A stretch of DNA of 64,000 bases, from assembly GCA_032717465.1 (NCBI GenBank), contig CM064690.1, positions 11,276,093 through 11,340,092 on the forward strand. Reading direction: 5' to 3'. The notes beneath the pieces were generated by a model that did no database searches, was not told where the DNA came from, and saw only the letters and a list, made by a program, of their open reading frames with translations. Positions 1 through 11,660 of the stretch are shown here, one piece after another. This stretch comes from Coenobita brevimanus (taxonomy: Eukaryota; Arthropoda; Malacostraca; Decapoda; Coenobitidae). Made by a program: the position numbers and the translations under genes. Within the stretch, counting starts at the first letter, position 1; each line of letters starts with the position of its first letter.

Positions 1-138
1 ATAACTACTGTATAAGAACATCCCAAGCACATATAACAGTAAAAAGAACATCAGTTACTTCTACTGCTGAAATTAGTACCCTAGGGTGCGATATAAAGAT
101 TAAGCAAATAATAATACAAATTATCCTAGACACGCTGG

Positions 139-141
<3 letters not shown>

Positions 142-226
<85 letters not shown>
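142..226. repeat. Compound microsatellite (TG)n-(AG)n
   Basis: An uninterrupted (GT)n run at 142-194 passes directly into (GA)n at 195-226. It lies in the intron downstream of methyltransferase exon 3. Confidence 0.95.
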
Positions 227-229
<3 letters not shown>

Positions 230-312
230 AAAGCAATGAATTTCTGATCTATCGTTTGTCGTTGTAATAAATAAGCATAACATATACCTACACGGCAACT
301 AATGGCACTCAC

Positions 313-415
313 CTCTGCGAAGAATGCCTCTATGTTGAACCAATGGAAGGCGTTGCAGCAGGTGATGAGATCTACTGAAGCATCCTCAAAGGGCAAGCTA
401 TCAGCACTGCCTTCC
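313..415 (-). CDS. Methyltransferase exon 3
   Basis: After a TGTCAG acceptor, the first G completes the lysine codon split by intron 2. The exon then reads EGSADSLPFEDASVDLIT and on to FHWFNIEAFFAE, and stops at a strong GAG|GTGAGT donor. Frame and content continue exon 2 exactly. The next exon, expected to encode the VLKPGG-type segment, lies beyond position 1. Confidence 0.85.
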
Positions 416-3400
416 CTGACATGTGTAAATCAGTCAGTGGGTCTCACATGGCCATAACTTCAGTTCAATCCTTCCATTACGATATTCAGGCCTAAATAAT
501 TTGTTCTCACCATCTACAGGCAATTTTATATAGAAGAAAGAAGTCCTATCCAATAAGAGTCAGATTTAAGCGAAAAAAAAAAAATCCCATTTACAGCAAA
601 CAATAGAGTATCTTCCCATTAGGTATAGTCGTAAGCTTTTGTTTCTGGTCAGCCTCCACCGATACCCTTGACTTGAAAGAATCTCAAACACACAATGGGT
701 CCTTCGGTCCAAGTGTTTCGTCGATGGGTGGATGGGCGATTATTGTTACTGAAGTCGAGGACACAAAGGAGTGCAACAAGCTGGAGCTACACGTGCTCTG
801 AATCGCGCACACGTGGTTGGTAACACTAATTAAGCTGATTCATTCGAATATTCATAAGTTTAATACCAGACAGACACAGTTCATAATTTACACCACGTTA
901 TGAATGAAGGATGAAGGTAAATTGTGTCCTATACAGCAAATAGTAAATTGCTTTCGCAGATAAAAATATATATATTGAAGCTGTTCAGTTTTACAGGGAA
1001 AATGAATTATATTTTAATTTCCTTCGTTTTGTGAATACCTTAAATAACTGAACTCTAACAAAATTGATCAGCAATTAACAGCATTACGACAGTGACCTTC
1101 ACACTTTTATTACACATGGATGTGAAAAAGAAAGTGACTTCGTACACCACACACAGTACTTAATGGTGTCTTGCGCTGTTCATACTTCCTAATGTTAATC
1201 TTGTAATGCGGAGGATCATCTTAATGCCTCATTATCATCACGAACTGTTCCTAATACATTGTAGCAAAGTTACAAATTGCCACCCTTACACTGGACAAAA
1301 GGTCTTCGTTTGATGACTGTGGAAACCCCGGCAACGTCTTCCCTCCAGACAACGGTGGGGTTAGAGGATGGCCAGAAAATATGGCTCACAAGTCAGTGGG
1401 TCACATATAAGAAAAAGAAGACTGACTTTTTGTCTGTTGACTACACGAGCCATTAAGACAGTTTTTTTTTTTTTTTTTTTTTTTTTTCCGTAAGGCATTC
1501 ACTTATAAAACATGGGACAGGGACTCAATCAATTGTTGTTACTTCCAGTTTTTTTATGCTCACTTTAAGAGAAATACATTGTTATGAAGGTAGCGAAAGC
1601 TAAAGGCTGATCTAACCGTTTTAGATATAGAAGCTTCTCCTAAGCTGAATGAGGGCGTCTTGAGTTAGCAACAATAAAATGTCGAATTGAGTAGGTTTAA
1701 CACTAATTTTTGCTAAAGCACTCTCTTTGTGGGCAACTAGTTTGGGATAACAGATCATTTTATTTCAGCTAACATGATTTTATCCAGCTGATTTAAGAGT
1801 TAATTTTTGGAAAACCAATCATTTGTAAGGAACTTGCTTGGAATAACAAATAACTTTCATCTAATTTTTATCCAGCTGACTTTAGGTAATCAGTTGTTGC
1901 TATGATACCTACTTATAAGCAACATGGCTGGTATAATTAGAAAATTCATATTAGTTAACAAATAATGATTTTTGTTTCCCAACTGAAGGTAAATTAGAAA
2001 AGAGTGAGTGTATTAAAACAGTATTTATGAGGCACGGCACCCACTTGTAAACAACGTTGGCGACGATGTTCTTGGTCTTAGCAGCAGCCACCTGGTGGGG
2101 ACTGATGTCTAAGCCGATCACTTGCTGGAAGTAGTCTGCGTAGAGCACGGTGCTCTGGCCAGAGCCGCAACCTACGTCTACGCACAGCTTCATGTTGATG
2201 TCACCTTCATCCTGCCCATACCATCCACACAGACACACACACACAGTTTTCATAAATGGGTACATCAGAGAAAGAAGGTTGTAGGTGTACTGAAGACAGT
2301 CATAAGGAATAGATAAATGTGAATGGAAATAAGTCATTGCACATTACTGCGATCCTCATTTAACTGTACAGAAACAAACCTTAAACTTTGTTGAATAGAC
2401 AGGAATTAAGAGTGAGAGGAAGTTATATTAGAGGCACATGTGCAGCTATTTTAAGGGACAGTCAGATCAGTGAGAGAGTTCTGGAGTCTAACGGTATTGA
2501 TGCGGGTGTTCTGAAATGAATGGTTCGTGTCATATGGGGAGAATGGTGAACAACAGCCTGTTCTGGGAGAATATGTGATTAGGATGGAGTTGCAGAGGGT
2601 TAAGGGATGACGGAGGATGAGGTAGAAGGACTGGTTCTGGTGGTACATGAAAAAGCATGGTGTGAGCTGGAGGAAGGGTAGCCTGATGGCGTATGACAAG
2701 ATGACATGGAGGAAATTTGTTGGTGATCACTCTTTCTGGGGTTAAGGCGCCTGGCTCTCATCATATAGACAGATAAATGGAAGTATCCAAACACAGGAAC
2801 ATTATCATCCTAACCGTTTTTCTCAGTTATGAAAAGTGGGTTCACACTGAGTCTCACTGTGAATCATAACACTCACACAGGACACCACATTAATACCAGT
2901 AACGTGAGAACACCAACGCTGGAGCATCATATTATAAAATGAATGTGAGAGGAAACCCAGGGACACTACTTAACCCTGTCATAGTCAGGTATTTACTCTG
3001 GTCAACTCCAGATGATCTCAATTACCTGAACATGAGTCTTAGCTGTTTGAAAATGTTAATGCAATCATTATTAACACTCTAATTATCGGCACAATGGGAT
3101 CATTGTGTTTTAAATAACCTCAGGTGGCTTTTTTTTTTCATCTAGAAGTGAGTATAGGAACCAGACAAAGCTAATAGTCACCATTAACATGCTCATAAAT
3201 GGGACAACACGATTATTGGCTTCCATCACGTTTTTCTCGTTTCATCTGAAATTTAGTCATAGGAATGTGAGACTTAACCCGCCCCATCCCGTTGACGTAT
3301 GGGTACGTTGCAACGATTTGCATTTGCCAGTCCCGGCGATGTACCAGTACGTCGTGCAATTGCAAGGTCCCTAATTTGCACAATTTTCAATTTTCGCACG

Positions 3401-4284
3401 TGATTTTTCGTATGTATACACGGGACACCTTCCTCTATTCCTCTACAAGATTCCAAGCAGGGACAATGCCTTACACTGCATAACCTCCCCCCTCCCCCCT
3501 CACGCCATTGTCTTGGCAAAGGACCTGTTACCAGTGACCTGGCTAGTAAAGATATTCAGGGCCAGAGTGATTCCCCAATCGATGACAATGTGGAGGACAA
3601 TGTTTACATAGCATTAGAAGAAGAAACAGCCAGAAGTAATGATCAGGTAATGTGGCAAAAAAAAAGGTCAGGTATGGTGATTAGTTAGTGAGTGAAACAA
3701 TGCTTATAATGCCTTTATTACTGCTTGAAAACCAATATACTCTCATACTACATATACATTCGTACCAAGTAAATAAATAAATACCGTTTATGAGTGGAAA
3801 AAATAGTTACCCTCTCATAGAACTCGTTTTCTTTGGTGCCAGCATGTTAGAAAACCCACTCAGGTAAGGAGGAACTCCTACCTGGACTGGGCACTTTAAA
3901 CCTCAGGTGAGCGATTTCTCTATGAATTTTCGATGTTTCTCACCAAAAGCGAAGGTTTTAGCCAAAAATTTTTTTTTCGAAAATACCTCGGGACTGGGGG
4001 ATGTCGGAGGTGTGGAAAACCTCGGGACATGACGGGTTAATAATGTTACTACAAATCCCCTCAAGGTCTGGAAAATATTATGTGAGTTTGGAGCAATTAC
4101 AGTTTTTATTATCAGTTCCAGCCTGATTTTTTTTCTGTTTACAATTAAAATTGCAATTTTGATCACCATATTCAATTACATTACAATTGCAGCATGAAAA
4201 GAAAAATGTTCAGTTACACTTCCCATGCAGTTACAACTACTACATGCAAAAGCACCCTTTGAAAAGAAAACCATGATGTTTCCT

Positions 4285-4349
<65 letters not shown>

Positions 4350-4531
4350 ATTGGATCCCAGGGGTGCTGGGCGAGGCATGGCACGGAGTGGGTACTAAGC
4401 GTACCGCCCTCCGCCTGTCGGCTCATAGCCACAAAGCTCATAGGTCCCTACCCGGGGGTTCCCTACTTTATAAAGACTTGAAAAATTCCAGTTCTGTCCA
4501 GTATTCCAGACACTGGGCTCCAATGGGATAT

Positions 4532-4608
<77 letters not shown>

Positions 4609-6289
4609 GCTAGGAAGAAGGAACCAAAGGCCACGAGCTAGCAATTACTGTTCCTTCCAAGAGAAAAACAAAATACAAGAGAGAGCCAAAATCAACATCC
4701 GATCGTTTTGAGATGCCTGGACACACTCTGTTTGAAAGACTAGAGATCATAGCTAGGAGGAAATATAGACAGAGGGAAACAGTTCCAGAGTTGACCTGTT
4801 GCATAAATGAAGGACTGGGAGTAACGGTTAACTCTTCCATTAGAGAGTTGGACAGAAAAGGGATGAGAGATTGCTGCTAGACGGGTGCTACGTGCCCGTC
4901 ATAGAGGTGGAGGAATGCAAGCAGACAGTTCAGAGGAGCAGTGACCATTGAAGTAGAGATAGAAAAGAGATAAAGATGCAACAGTGCGGTGAAGAGACAG
5001 AGATTGAAGGGAGTCAGTAAGAGGAGGAGAGTTAATGATATGAAAAGCCTTTGACTCCACCCTATTGAGAAGAGCTGTATGTGAGGAGTCTCCCAATACA
5101 TAAGACTTGTACTCCATACAGGGTCAGATAAAACCCGTGCATAGAGTCAACAATTGTGCAGGGTAAAGAAGGAACAGAGTCGGCTTAGCACACCTAATCT
5201 TTTGGAAGCAGATTTTACAAGAGATGTAATATGATCTTTCCAAGATAAGTCCCGAGTGAATGAAACCCCAAGCATGTTCAAGGATGATGCAGGATTAAGC
5301 TGAATATTATTAAACATTAGTGGGTACACCTGTGGAAGATTTTGTCGTGTTGATAGGTGTAAGAACTGAGTCTTTGATGCATTAAAAACAACCATATTAT
5401 TTTTACCCCAGTCAGAGATACGAGCCAAGTCAGACATTAGGTGTGCAATAGCCTCATCCCTTGTTTGTTGAAGTAACTGCTCAGATGGACGTTGTGGGAA
5501 CCGAATGGAAAGGTGAAGGGTGGAGTCATCAGCGTAAGAGTGGATAGGGTTAGATGCACAGTACAGCTTAGAAGGTCATTGATGAATAAAAGGAAGAGAG
5601 TTGGTGATAGGACAGCGCCCTGAGGAACACCACTGTTGATAGATCTAGGAGAAAAACGGTGGCCGTCTACAACAGCGGCTATAGAACGACCAGAAAGGAA
5701 GCCATAGATGAAGGCACATATAGAAGGATAGAAATCGTAAGAGGGCAGTTTGGAAATTAAAGATTTATGTCAGACTCGATCGAAAGCCTTTGAGATGTCA
5801 AGTGCAATGGCAAAGCTTTCGCCAAAGTCCCGAAAGAAGGATGACCAGGAGTCTGAAAGGTAGGTGAGAAGATCGCCAGTGGAGCGTCCCTGACGGAACC
5901 CATACTGACGATCAGAAAGAGGGTTGTGATAGGAAAGATGCTTTATATTCTTTCTATTAAGAATTGACTCGAAAGCTTTTTAGATACAGGATGTTAAAGC
6001 AATTGGACGATAGTTAGAGGGTTGGGAACGGTCACCCTTCTTTGGGACTGGCTGATTGAGAGCAAACTTCCAGAAAGAAAGAAAGGTACAAGTTGACTGA
6101 CAAAGGCGACAGAGTTTACCTAGGCAGAGTGTATGCACAGAAGCACAGTTCTTGAGGACAACAGGAGGGACTCCATCATGCCCATATGCTTTGTTCATAT
6201 TGAGACCTTTGATGGCAAAAAATACATCAGCTGAAGAAATATTAATGTCAGCCATAAGGAAGTCAGAGGGGGGAAGTGATGGAGGAATA

Positions 6290-6368
<79 letters not shown>

Positions 6369-9300
6369 GTCCGACTCTGGGCATAGGGTTCACAGCCTGC
6401 TCCCAAGGACCAGTAATCCTCTTGCATACCGTTCACCTCCACATGTCATCATTTCAGCGCTATCACACCGTCGAAGTTGAACACATGCTAGGGCTGTCTC
6501 ATACAGGACTGGTGTATTGTTATTAGCGGTGGTGTTTTGACGACATGTCGGCATGTCTTCTGGTAGATCAGCAAAGTCTGATTTTATTAAATTCGTCCTT
6601 AAACTGTTCCCTGCCCCAGCCTGTCCTACAGACCACCTCTCTACAGATTGAGCCACCGCCTCCTCCAAATGGTATTGATGAATATCTCACTTTGTGTTGG
6701 TTAATAATGTCATTCAACACAATGGCTAATTCAGTTGGCTCCCTAAATTTCTAGCTTGATTTTCAGAAACCTTTAACTACACTGTGTGCTTACAAAGAGA
6801 TACCAATCAACACCTTCAGTTCATACTGAGGAAGTACAGACATGATGTAAATAACCAATAACTTCGAAGTAATGCGGGAAGTAAAGCAAAAATTCCTGAC
6901 TTTCTCCTCTATCAACATTCCTATAAAATTGCAACATCACAAGTGTATCCATGCAGTATCATGACCGTGGTCATGATGGCGGATGATTTCAAAATTTAAT
7001 CCGGGGACTGAATTCACAACTCCAATTAAATTTCAATTGCATGATAGAGAGGTTGTGTAGATCAGATATTCATTCTTAGATCTTTAGTGGAAAAGTTTCT
7101 AGAGAAGAGAAAGAAGTTGTATGCGGCTTTCATGGATTTGGAGAAAGCATATGACAGGGTGGATAGACAAGGATTGTGGAAAGTGTTAAGAATATATGGA
7201 GTAGATGGGAAGTTGTTGAATGCTGTGAAGAGTATGTACGATGGTGCGAAGGCTGCAGTGCGTGTGGATGGTGAACTAAGTGAATTTTTCTCTGTGAAAG
7301 TTGGTTTGAAACAGGGATGTGTCATGTCTCCATGGTTGTTCAATCTGTACATGGATGGGGTAATAAAAGAGGTACAAGGTAGGGTAGTGGATGTTGGAGT
7401 GGCCCTGGTGAGAGAGGATAGTGTTTGGAAACTCCCTGTACTGTTGTTTGCAGATGATACTGTGTTGTTGAGTGAAGACGAAGGGGAGCTGCAAGGCTTG
7501 GTGGATGAGTTTGAGAGAGTGTGTAAGAAACGGAACCTAAAGGTGAATGTAGGGAAGAGTAAAGTGATGGTCTTTGAGAGAGGTGAAGTCAGTGAATGTA
7601 CAGCGAGGTTGGATGGTGAGGAATTGGAAAATGTGAGTACGTTTAAGTATTTGGGTAGTGTGATGAGTAAGGATGGAGGTTTGGAGGGTGAAGTGCTTGA
7701 AAGGGTACAGCAGGGAAGAAAGGTTGCTGGTTCCTTAAAAGCAGTGATAAGAAACAGGGAAGTGAGCATGGAAGTAAAAAAGTTACTACATGACAGTATT
7801 GTGATACCAACTCTAACGTACGGAAGTGAAGCTTGGACATTGTTGGAAGGACACAAGTCAAGAGTGAGAGCAGTGGAAATGAGTTATTTAAGAGGAGCCT
7901 GTGGAGTTACGTGGAGAGACAGGCTGACGAATGAGGATATAAAGGAGCGTTGTGGTGTGGATGTGGATGTGATAGGAAGCGTTGTGAGGAACACACTGAG
8001 GTGGTTTGGCCATGTGGAGAGGATGGAGGGTGAAAGATTGACGAAGAGAGTGTATGTGAGTGAGGTGGAGGGTGGAAGAGGGAGGGGGAGACCGAGGATG
8101 AGATGGAGGGATGGGGTGGAGAGGTATATGAGAGAGGGGGGGTGTGAGTTGGGAGCAGGGCAGTGAAATGGCGGGGGACAGGGCGACTTGGAGGCGATTT
8201 GTTTGTGGCCACCCCAAACGGGATTGAGGCGTCTGGCAATAGATAGATAGATGGTAGTCATTTTAAACTGAAATTATAATTGTCATAATTTTTTCCATTT
8301 CTAGTTACTTTCACAATGTCTGTATTTTCATACTTAATTACATTTCAACTAAATTATAAATACAGTTTCTTAAACCCTGATAATAAGCTATTACGGCAAA
8401 CTTCATACGATTTTATTCTTTGGACAGTACAGAGAATTCATAAGTGATACGGTAATATCACCAATCTTCTCATCGTTGGAACATCTCTATTGTTTTCCAC
8501 TTAAAGGCAGACGACTCTATTCAATTGTGATTCAGTCATAGGAGCCTAAGAGTGCTAAGTTCTGTATTTCCCTAATAAGTTGGACAATACAATGCCCGCT
8601 TTGTAATTTTCCCTGATCCGGGATATATGATGCCGAAATGTCAAAGGATTGTAGACCTGATCCTTATGAAGTTTTTTTCTTTTTCTTTCTTTTTGATAAT
8701 TGTTCTTGTTACATCTAGACCGTTTTACACTGGGAAAGCTTGTCGTATAGAGAGACTAAGGAAGACTACCTAACTCCAATTAGAAAATTCTTTCCCAGGC
8801 TCAATAAAAATCCCTGAAAGAAACAAGAACAACAAGAAGCATTCAGACTCTTCAACATTCGTACTCTACGATTTGCCTAAAGTCCGAGCAATTATTTATG
8901 CTCTGTGACTTTAATATTTTACCATGTGTTCTCAAAGTCGAATTTCTTAATCCTTGATGTATGTTGAGATTAATATGTGACCTGGACCCTTGGCCCACTT
9001 TTCTCTGTAACAAAAGGCTGAAACATCCACCAGGTTTGGTTTAAATCAAATCAAAACTATGTTGAGACAGACAGACAGACAGACAGATAGGCCCACACAG
9101 AGACACATGTCCCTTGCTACTACGGGCACAGGAGTAATGGAATAAGAAGGGTTAAGCTCATACCTGTGGTGCCCTCTCATCCATTTTATCCGCTTGTAAC
9201 TTTGAATGAGTCACATTGGTTTTTTGTTTCATATCTAAGAAATTACACCAACAATCTTGTTGCATTCAGTAAATCAAAAACTCAGTTGCTACATATTATT

Positions 9301-10335
9301 TCAAATAGCCAGAATCTTCCGCAGAAACATCTTTAATATTAACAATATACAGCTGAGTCCATCCTCATCTTACAATAAACTTGGGTTCATTCTCTTAGGA
9401 CCTATCATAGAAAGATTATATTAGCCCTCTTGCAGAATCCGCTTGCAAGGGACTGGGTGTGTTAGCTGATTCCTCGCCCTCTTTACCCCCCACACAGCTG
9501 TTGACTGTACCGGGGTTTATTCGCCCTGGTGTGGAGTATAGTATTCATCTGGGGCGAGGGAGAGGGGGAGTCTTCACACAGCTCTTCTACGCAGGGTGGA
9601 GTCAAATATTTTTCGTCTGATTAACTTCCCCCATCCTCTCCTACTGACTTTTTTTAACCTTCTTCTCGCTGCACTTTTTTTGTTTTTTTTCATACTATCA
9701 CCACATCAATGGTCACTGATGTTCTGAAGTGTCTGCTTGCATGCCTCCTTCATTGCAGCCTTCTTGCAGCACCTGCCTACCAGCACACTCTTACTCCTTG
9801 CCTATCCATGTTCGTGATGCAAGAGTTAACCGATACTCTCATTCATGTGTGCAATAGGTCATCTCTGGATCTATTTTCCTAATTCTGTATTTCCCTCTGT
9901 CCATGACATCCAGTTTTTAAACGCGATGGGACTTGACATCTCGAAATGAAAGGATCTTGAATTTAACTGTCTTTTGTAGATTTTTTAGGAATAAAATTAA
10001 CAGGCTTATAACCATTTTTTGTACTTCTTCTTCTTGTTTGTGTTAAGAATTTTTTTGATATTGTATGTACACTGAAGATACAACTTCATGAAGAGGATCG
10101 ATGTCGGGCGAAACATCTGGATCATAATAAAAAAGAAAAGAAACTTAAATATGTGGGTAAAGTTTCTTCCATTTGAACGGGTTACGGTCCTTTGGAATAA
10201 ATACTCGTTTGCTTGTCTTACCTGCCCCTGCCTGAGGTACTCCACAACAGCCTTGGCAAGATTGACAGGGGGAGAGGGTCGGAATTTGACGTAGTACTTC
10301 ACAATCTCTGGGTTGGCAAACGCTAATTCATTCAT
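313..10335 (-). CDS. Class I SAM-dependent methyltransferase, first 128 residues over three exons; gene continues off the left edge
   Basis: Three minus-strand exons (10222-10335, 2045-2211, 313-415) join into one open frame of 128 codons. Donors are GTAAGA, GTGGGT and GTGAGT; both acceptors end in CAG. Intron phases are 0 and 2, and exon 3 ends in phase 0. Residues 49-59 are the glycine-rich SAM-binding motif I (VDVGCGSGQST), D73 in VIGLDIS is the acidic residue expected after the second strand, and residues 101-119 (LPFEDASVDLITCCNAFHW) are the region typical of Methyltransf_11 proteins annotated as trans-aconitate methyltransferase-like or DDB_G0268948-like. The substrate cannot be read from sequence. 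The C-terminal half lies outside the window. A pyrimidine-rich CAG acceptor at 10352-10353, 16 bases before the ATG, suggests an upstream non-coding first exon. Introns are about 8.0 kb (full of mobile elements) and 1.6 kb. Family call is strong; the exact name is uncertain. Confidence 0.85.
1461..1487. repeat. Poly(T) tract in intron 2
   Basis: An uninterrupted run of T of about 27 bases. It may be the poly(A) tail of a minus-strand retroposed sequence, but no body was recognised next to it. Confidence 0.8.
2045..2211 (-). CDS. Methyltransferase exon 2 with SAM-binding motif I
   Basis: The exon starts after a GGGCAG acceptor and encodes DEGDINMKLC, then motif I VDVGCGSGQST and the second-strand motif VIGLDIS. 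It ends two bases into a lysine codon before a GTGGGT donor. The acceptor region is TG-rich rather than a classic pyrimidine tract because an (AC)n run at about 2230-2245 sits just upstream. An RTE fragment begins only about 50 bases further into the intron. Confidence 0.85.
2262..2780 (+). mobile_element. RTE-clade LINE, decayed 3' fragment
   Basis: Near 2262-2315 the plus strand encodes VVGVLKTVIRNR, matching the segment downstream of the RT core in the larger RTE copies here (VAGSLKAVIRNR at 7720-7760). At 2640-2780 it carries the family 3' end: a GGAGG..TTTGTTGGTGA segment, then GGCGCCTGGC and a degenerate ATAGACAGATAAA tail. The piece between has stops. It lies in methyltransferase intron 1, about 50 bases from exon 2. 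Confidence 0.65.
3278..4036. mobile_element. TTAA-flanked piggyBac-type MITE, copy 1 (759 bp)
   Basis: It is bounded by TTAA at 3274-3277 and 4037-4040. The ends are imperfect inverted repeats: CCCGCCCCATCCCG on the left and CCCGTCATGTCCCG on the reverse complement of the right. A second copy of exactly the same length is at 23826-24584 and aligns throughout with few differences. No long ORF is present. TTAA duplication plus C-rich ends point to a non-autonomous piggyBac-superfamily element. Confidence 0.85.
4287..4346. repeat. (AT)n microsatellite
   Basis: About 60 bases of uninterrupted AT dinucleotides ending at the left edge of the 4346-4528 inverted-repeat unit. Confidence 0.95.
4346..4528. 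repeat. Short inverted-repeat unit between two (AT)n tracts
   Basis: TCCCATTGGATCCCAG at 4346-4361 is mirrored by CTGGGCTCCAATGGGA at 4513-4528 with one mismatch. The 151-base interior is GC-richer than its surroundings and has no ORF of note. Both outer edges abut (AT)n runs. It looks like a small MITE that inserted in, or seeded, an AT microsatellite. Confidence 0.55.
4535..4608. repeat. (AT)n microsatellite at the LINE-A 3' end
   Basis: AT dinucleotides with one interruption (near 4589), directly adjoining the 3' end of LINE-A. Probably the element's expanded 3' tail. Confidence 0.9.
4609..6292 (-). mobile_element. LINE-A: CR1/Jockey-like non-LTR retrotransposon, 5'-truncated
   Basis: Read on the minus strand, pieces of a reverse transcriptase occur in order: LNQPVPKKGDRSQPSNYRPI (about 6010-6075), GFRQGRSTGDLLTYL (near 5900), GVPQGAVLSPTLFLLFIND (near 5600), the catalytic YADD box in HSYADDSTLH (near 5530), SDWGKNNMVVFNASKTQFLH (near 5380), and the C-terminal region MLGVSFTRDLSWKDHITSL (5200-5290). 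Several frameshifts separate the pieces, so it is not functional. The 5' end is cut off at 6292 by an (AT)n tract; the 3' end adjoins another. It lies inside methyltransferase intron 1 in the same orientation as the gene. LINE-B at 18.4-32.3 kb belongs to the same family. Confidence 0.85.
6292..6365. repeat. (AT)n microsatellite between LINE-A and SINE-1
   Basis: About 74 bases of uninterrupted AT dinucleotides. It joins the truncated 5' end of LINE-A to the 3' end of a minus-strand SINE. Confidence 0.95.
6366..6665 (-). mobile_element. tRNA-derived SINE, family 1, copy 1
   Basis: On the minus strand it starts GGAGGCGGTGGCTCAATC (tRNA A-box-like head) and continues into a body that aligns with 12160-12413 (shared landmarks GGGGCAGGGAACAGTTTA, GATCTACCAGAAGAC, GACATGTCGT, CCAGTCCTGTATGAGACAGC, CCCAGAGTCGGACA). 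This copy lost the segment carrying the B box. The 3' end runs into (AT)n. Confidence 0.75.
7048..8166 (+). pseudogene. RTE reverse transcriptase, C-terminal 373 codons
   Basis: The frame opens after a stop at 7045-7047 and runs 373 codons. RT landmarks in order: AFMDLEKAYDRVDRQGLW (first catalytic Asp region, near 7130), VGLKQGCVMSPWLFNLYMD (near 7300-7360), LLFADDTVLLSEDEGE (catalytic FADD, near 7445-7485), and STFKYLGSVMSKDGG (near 7635-7675). The C-terminal segment LRWFGHVERM with GRGRGRPRMRW (7995-8105) is typical of RTE-type elements. The N-terminal endonuclease and half of RT are missing. A run of seven G near 8137 shifts the last codons relative to the related copies. Not host-coding; retained as part of a dead retrotransposon. 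Confidence 0.85.
7048..8254 (+). mobile_element. RTE-clade LINE, 5'-truncated 3' part with (TAGA)n tail
   Basis: The copy starts inside the RT domain (GCVDQIF at 7051) and ends with GGGATTGAGGCGTCTGGC and a short ATAGATAGATAGAT tail. The same 3' end recurs at 27345-27425 and, almost unchanged, on the minus strand at 38676-38902. The reading frame is open for most of its length. It sits in methyltransferase intron 1, opposite to the gene. Confidence 0.9.
8255..10219. other. Intron sequence without a recognisable gene
   Basis: AT-rich sequence within methyltransferase intron 1. It holds a short (GACA)n run near 9068-9090 and several T-rich tracts. No ORF, RNA gene or mobile-element end could be supported. 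Confidence 0.5.
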
Positions 10336-10351
10336 TTTCAGTACAATTCAG
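10222..10351 (-). CDS. Methyltransferase first coding exon (codons 1-38 at 10222-10335, plus 5' UTR to 10351)
   Basis: The ATG at 10333-10335 opens 38 codons ending LRQGQ, followed directly by a CAG|GTAAGA donor (GT at 10220-10221). Upstream, on the minus strand, a run rich in C and T ends in TTTCAG at 10352-10357, a good acceptor, so the exon probably begins at 10351 with a short 5' UTR. The encoded segment (FANPEIVKYYVKFRPSPP) matches the usual N-terminus of this family, where a short helix precedes the SAM fold. Confidence 0.8.
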
Positions 10352-10399
10352 CTGAAACGGACGGAAAGTAGAAAGCTTTATTTGTTGCCTATAGATGTA

Positions 10400-11150
10400 C
10401 AGGTGTCATTGAAAGGTGTAAATTTTTGTTAAATACTTTATTCCATGTTCTAGAAGCACACGAGCTATTTCGTTGAGAAAGTATCCAATATATTACTCAA
10501 TCCCGTTAATTACAGTCAGCTAGGATTTAGGGACTTAGTGCTGATGCATTACCCTTCATTATCCTCAAACATTACACAAAACATTATGTAATCCATTTCC
10601 TAGCCTCTCGCAAAATTAATGACGTAAAGCATGTGATATAATAGCAGACTAACAAGTGGAAGAAGTCAGACACTAAAAAGTGAATGAACATACGTGTAAG
10701 AACGGAGTCAGAGCTGGTCCACTGCCGGGAAGCTACTGATGTGCTGCCACACGCACACACGCCCCAACACCGCCTCACAACGTACCCGCCAACCCCGGCC
10801 TCCAAACACTCTGCTGTCTTTGCCCACCAGTTGTACCCAAAAGTAACGCCTCAAAACAAGTAATTAATACTTTCTAGAGTCGTTACATTATATACAATGC
10901 AGAACCATAACGTAATTCACAGTCTTCCTTGGAACACAATCCGCAACTCTCAGTGTTACATTCAGGTCCCAGATTATACTGCTGGATGAACAGGAGTCTG
11001 ACCACCTCGAAAATCGATCTGTGGTTCAGTCACTTGCGAGCTGGATGTGCTAACCCATTCATCATCGGCATCCCAAATGTAGGTACTGTACATCTGGTTG
11101 CAGTTTGGCACCCTAGTAGCGGGAAAAGGGGAAATGTGGCAACACCACGG
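10400..11150. other. Upstream region of the methyltransferase gene, nothing coding recognised
   Basis: About 750 bases without a supportable ORF. The stretch 10710-10810 is GC-richer than its surroundings and could hold the real promoter or a non-coding first exon, but no core promoter element can be named with confidence. Confidence 0.35.

Positions 11151-11151
<1 letters not shown>

Positions 11152-11189
<38 letters not shown>
11152..11189. repeat. (GT)n microsatellite
   Basis: Uninterrupted GT dinucleotides, followed at once by a long purine-rich strand. Confidence 0.95.
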
Positions 11190-11192
<3 letters not shown>

Positions 11193-11194
11193 TG

Positions 11195-11615
11195 AGAGAT
11201 AATGGAAAATAAAGAACAAATGAAGAAAAGAAGGGAAGAAGGGAGGATATGAAGACAGGAAGGGACCAAAGAGAAGGAGAGGGACAAAAAAATGAAACTA
11301 GGAAGATAAGAAGAGAAAAAGGGATGAGGTAAATAAAAGAAAAGAGGAAAGAGATAACGAGGAAGAAAGAGAGAGGACAAGGAGCAAGCAGAGGTGAGAC
11401 AGGGCGTGGCTAGTCCAAATTGTTTATGGAGAAGTGAGGAGAAAAGACAGACGGTGGACGAGAAGGAGACGAAGAGGATGGAAGATGAAGAGAGACAGAG
11501 GAAGACGAGGATGAAAGACGAAGATAGGATTGATGGTAAAAGAGAGGAAGAAGATGGAAAATGAAGGACATTGTACATAGAGAAGGAGACGACGCAAGGT
11601 GAACGAAGTGCCGAC

Positions 11616-11656
<41 letters not shown>

Positions 11657-11660
11657 GGCG
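11195..11660 (+). repeat. Homopurine-rich tract with (GA)n core
   Basis: About 460 bases in which the plus strand is overwhelmingly A and G (GAAGG, GGAAGA and AGAGG blocks), ending in a perfect (AG)n run at 11618-11653. The reverse strand reads as a Ser/Leu/Pro-rich pseudo-protein and is not a gene. Such strand asymmetry can favour triplex (H-DNA) structures. Confidence 0.8.

Noticed and set aside
7062..7856. A 264-residue minus-strand ORF opposite the RTE reverse transcriptase
   Set aside because: Shadow of the RTE coding frame, which has clear RT motifs on the plus strand.
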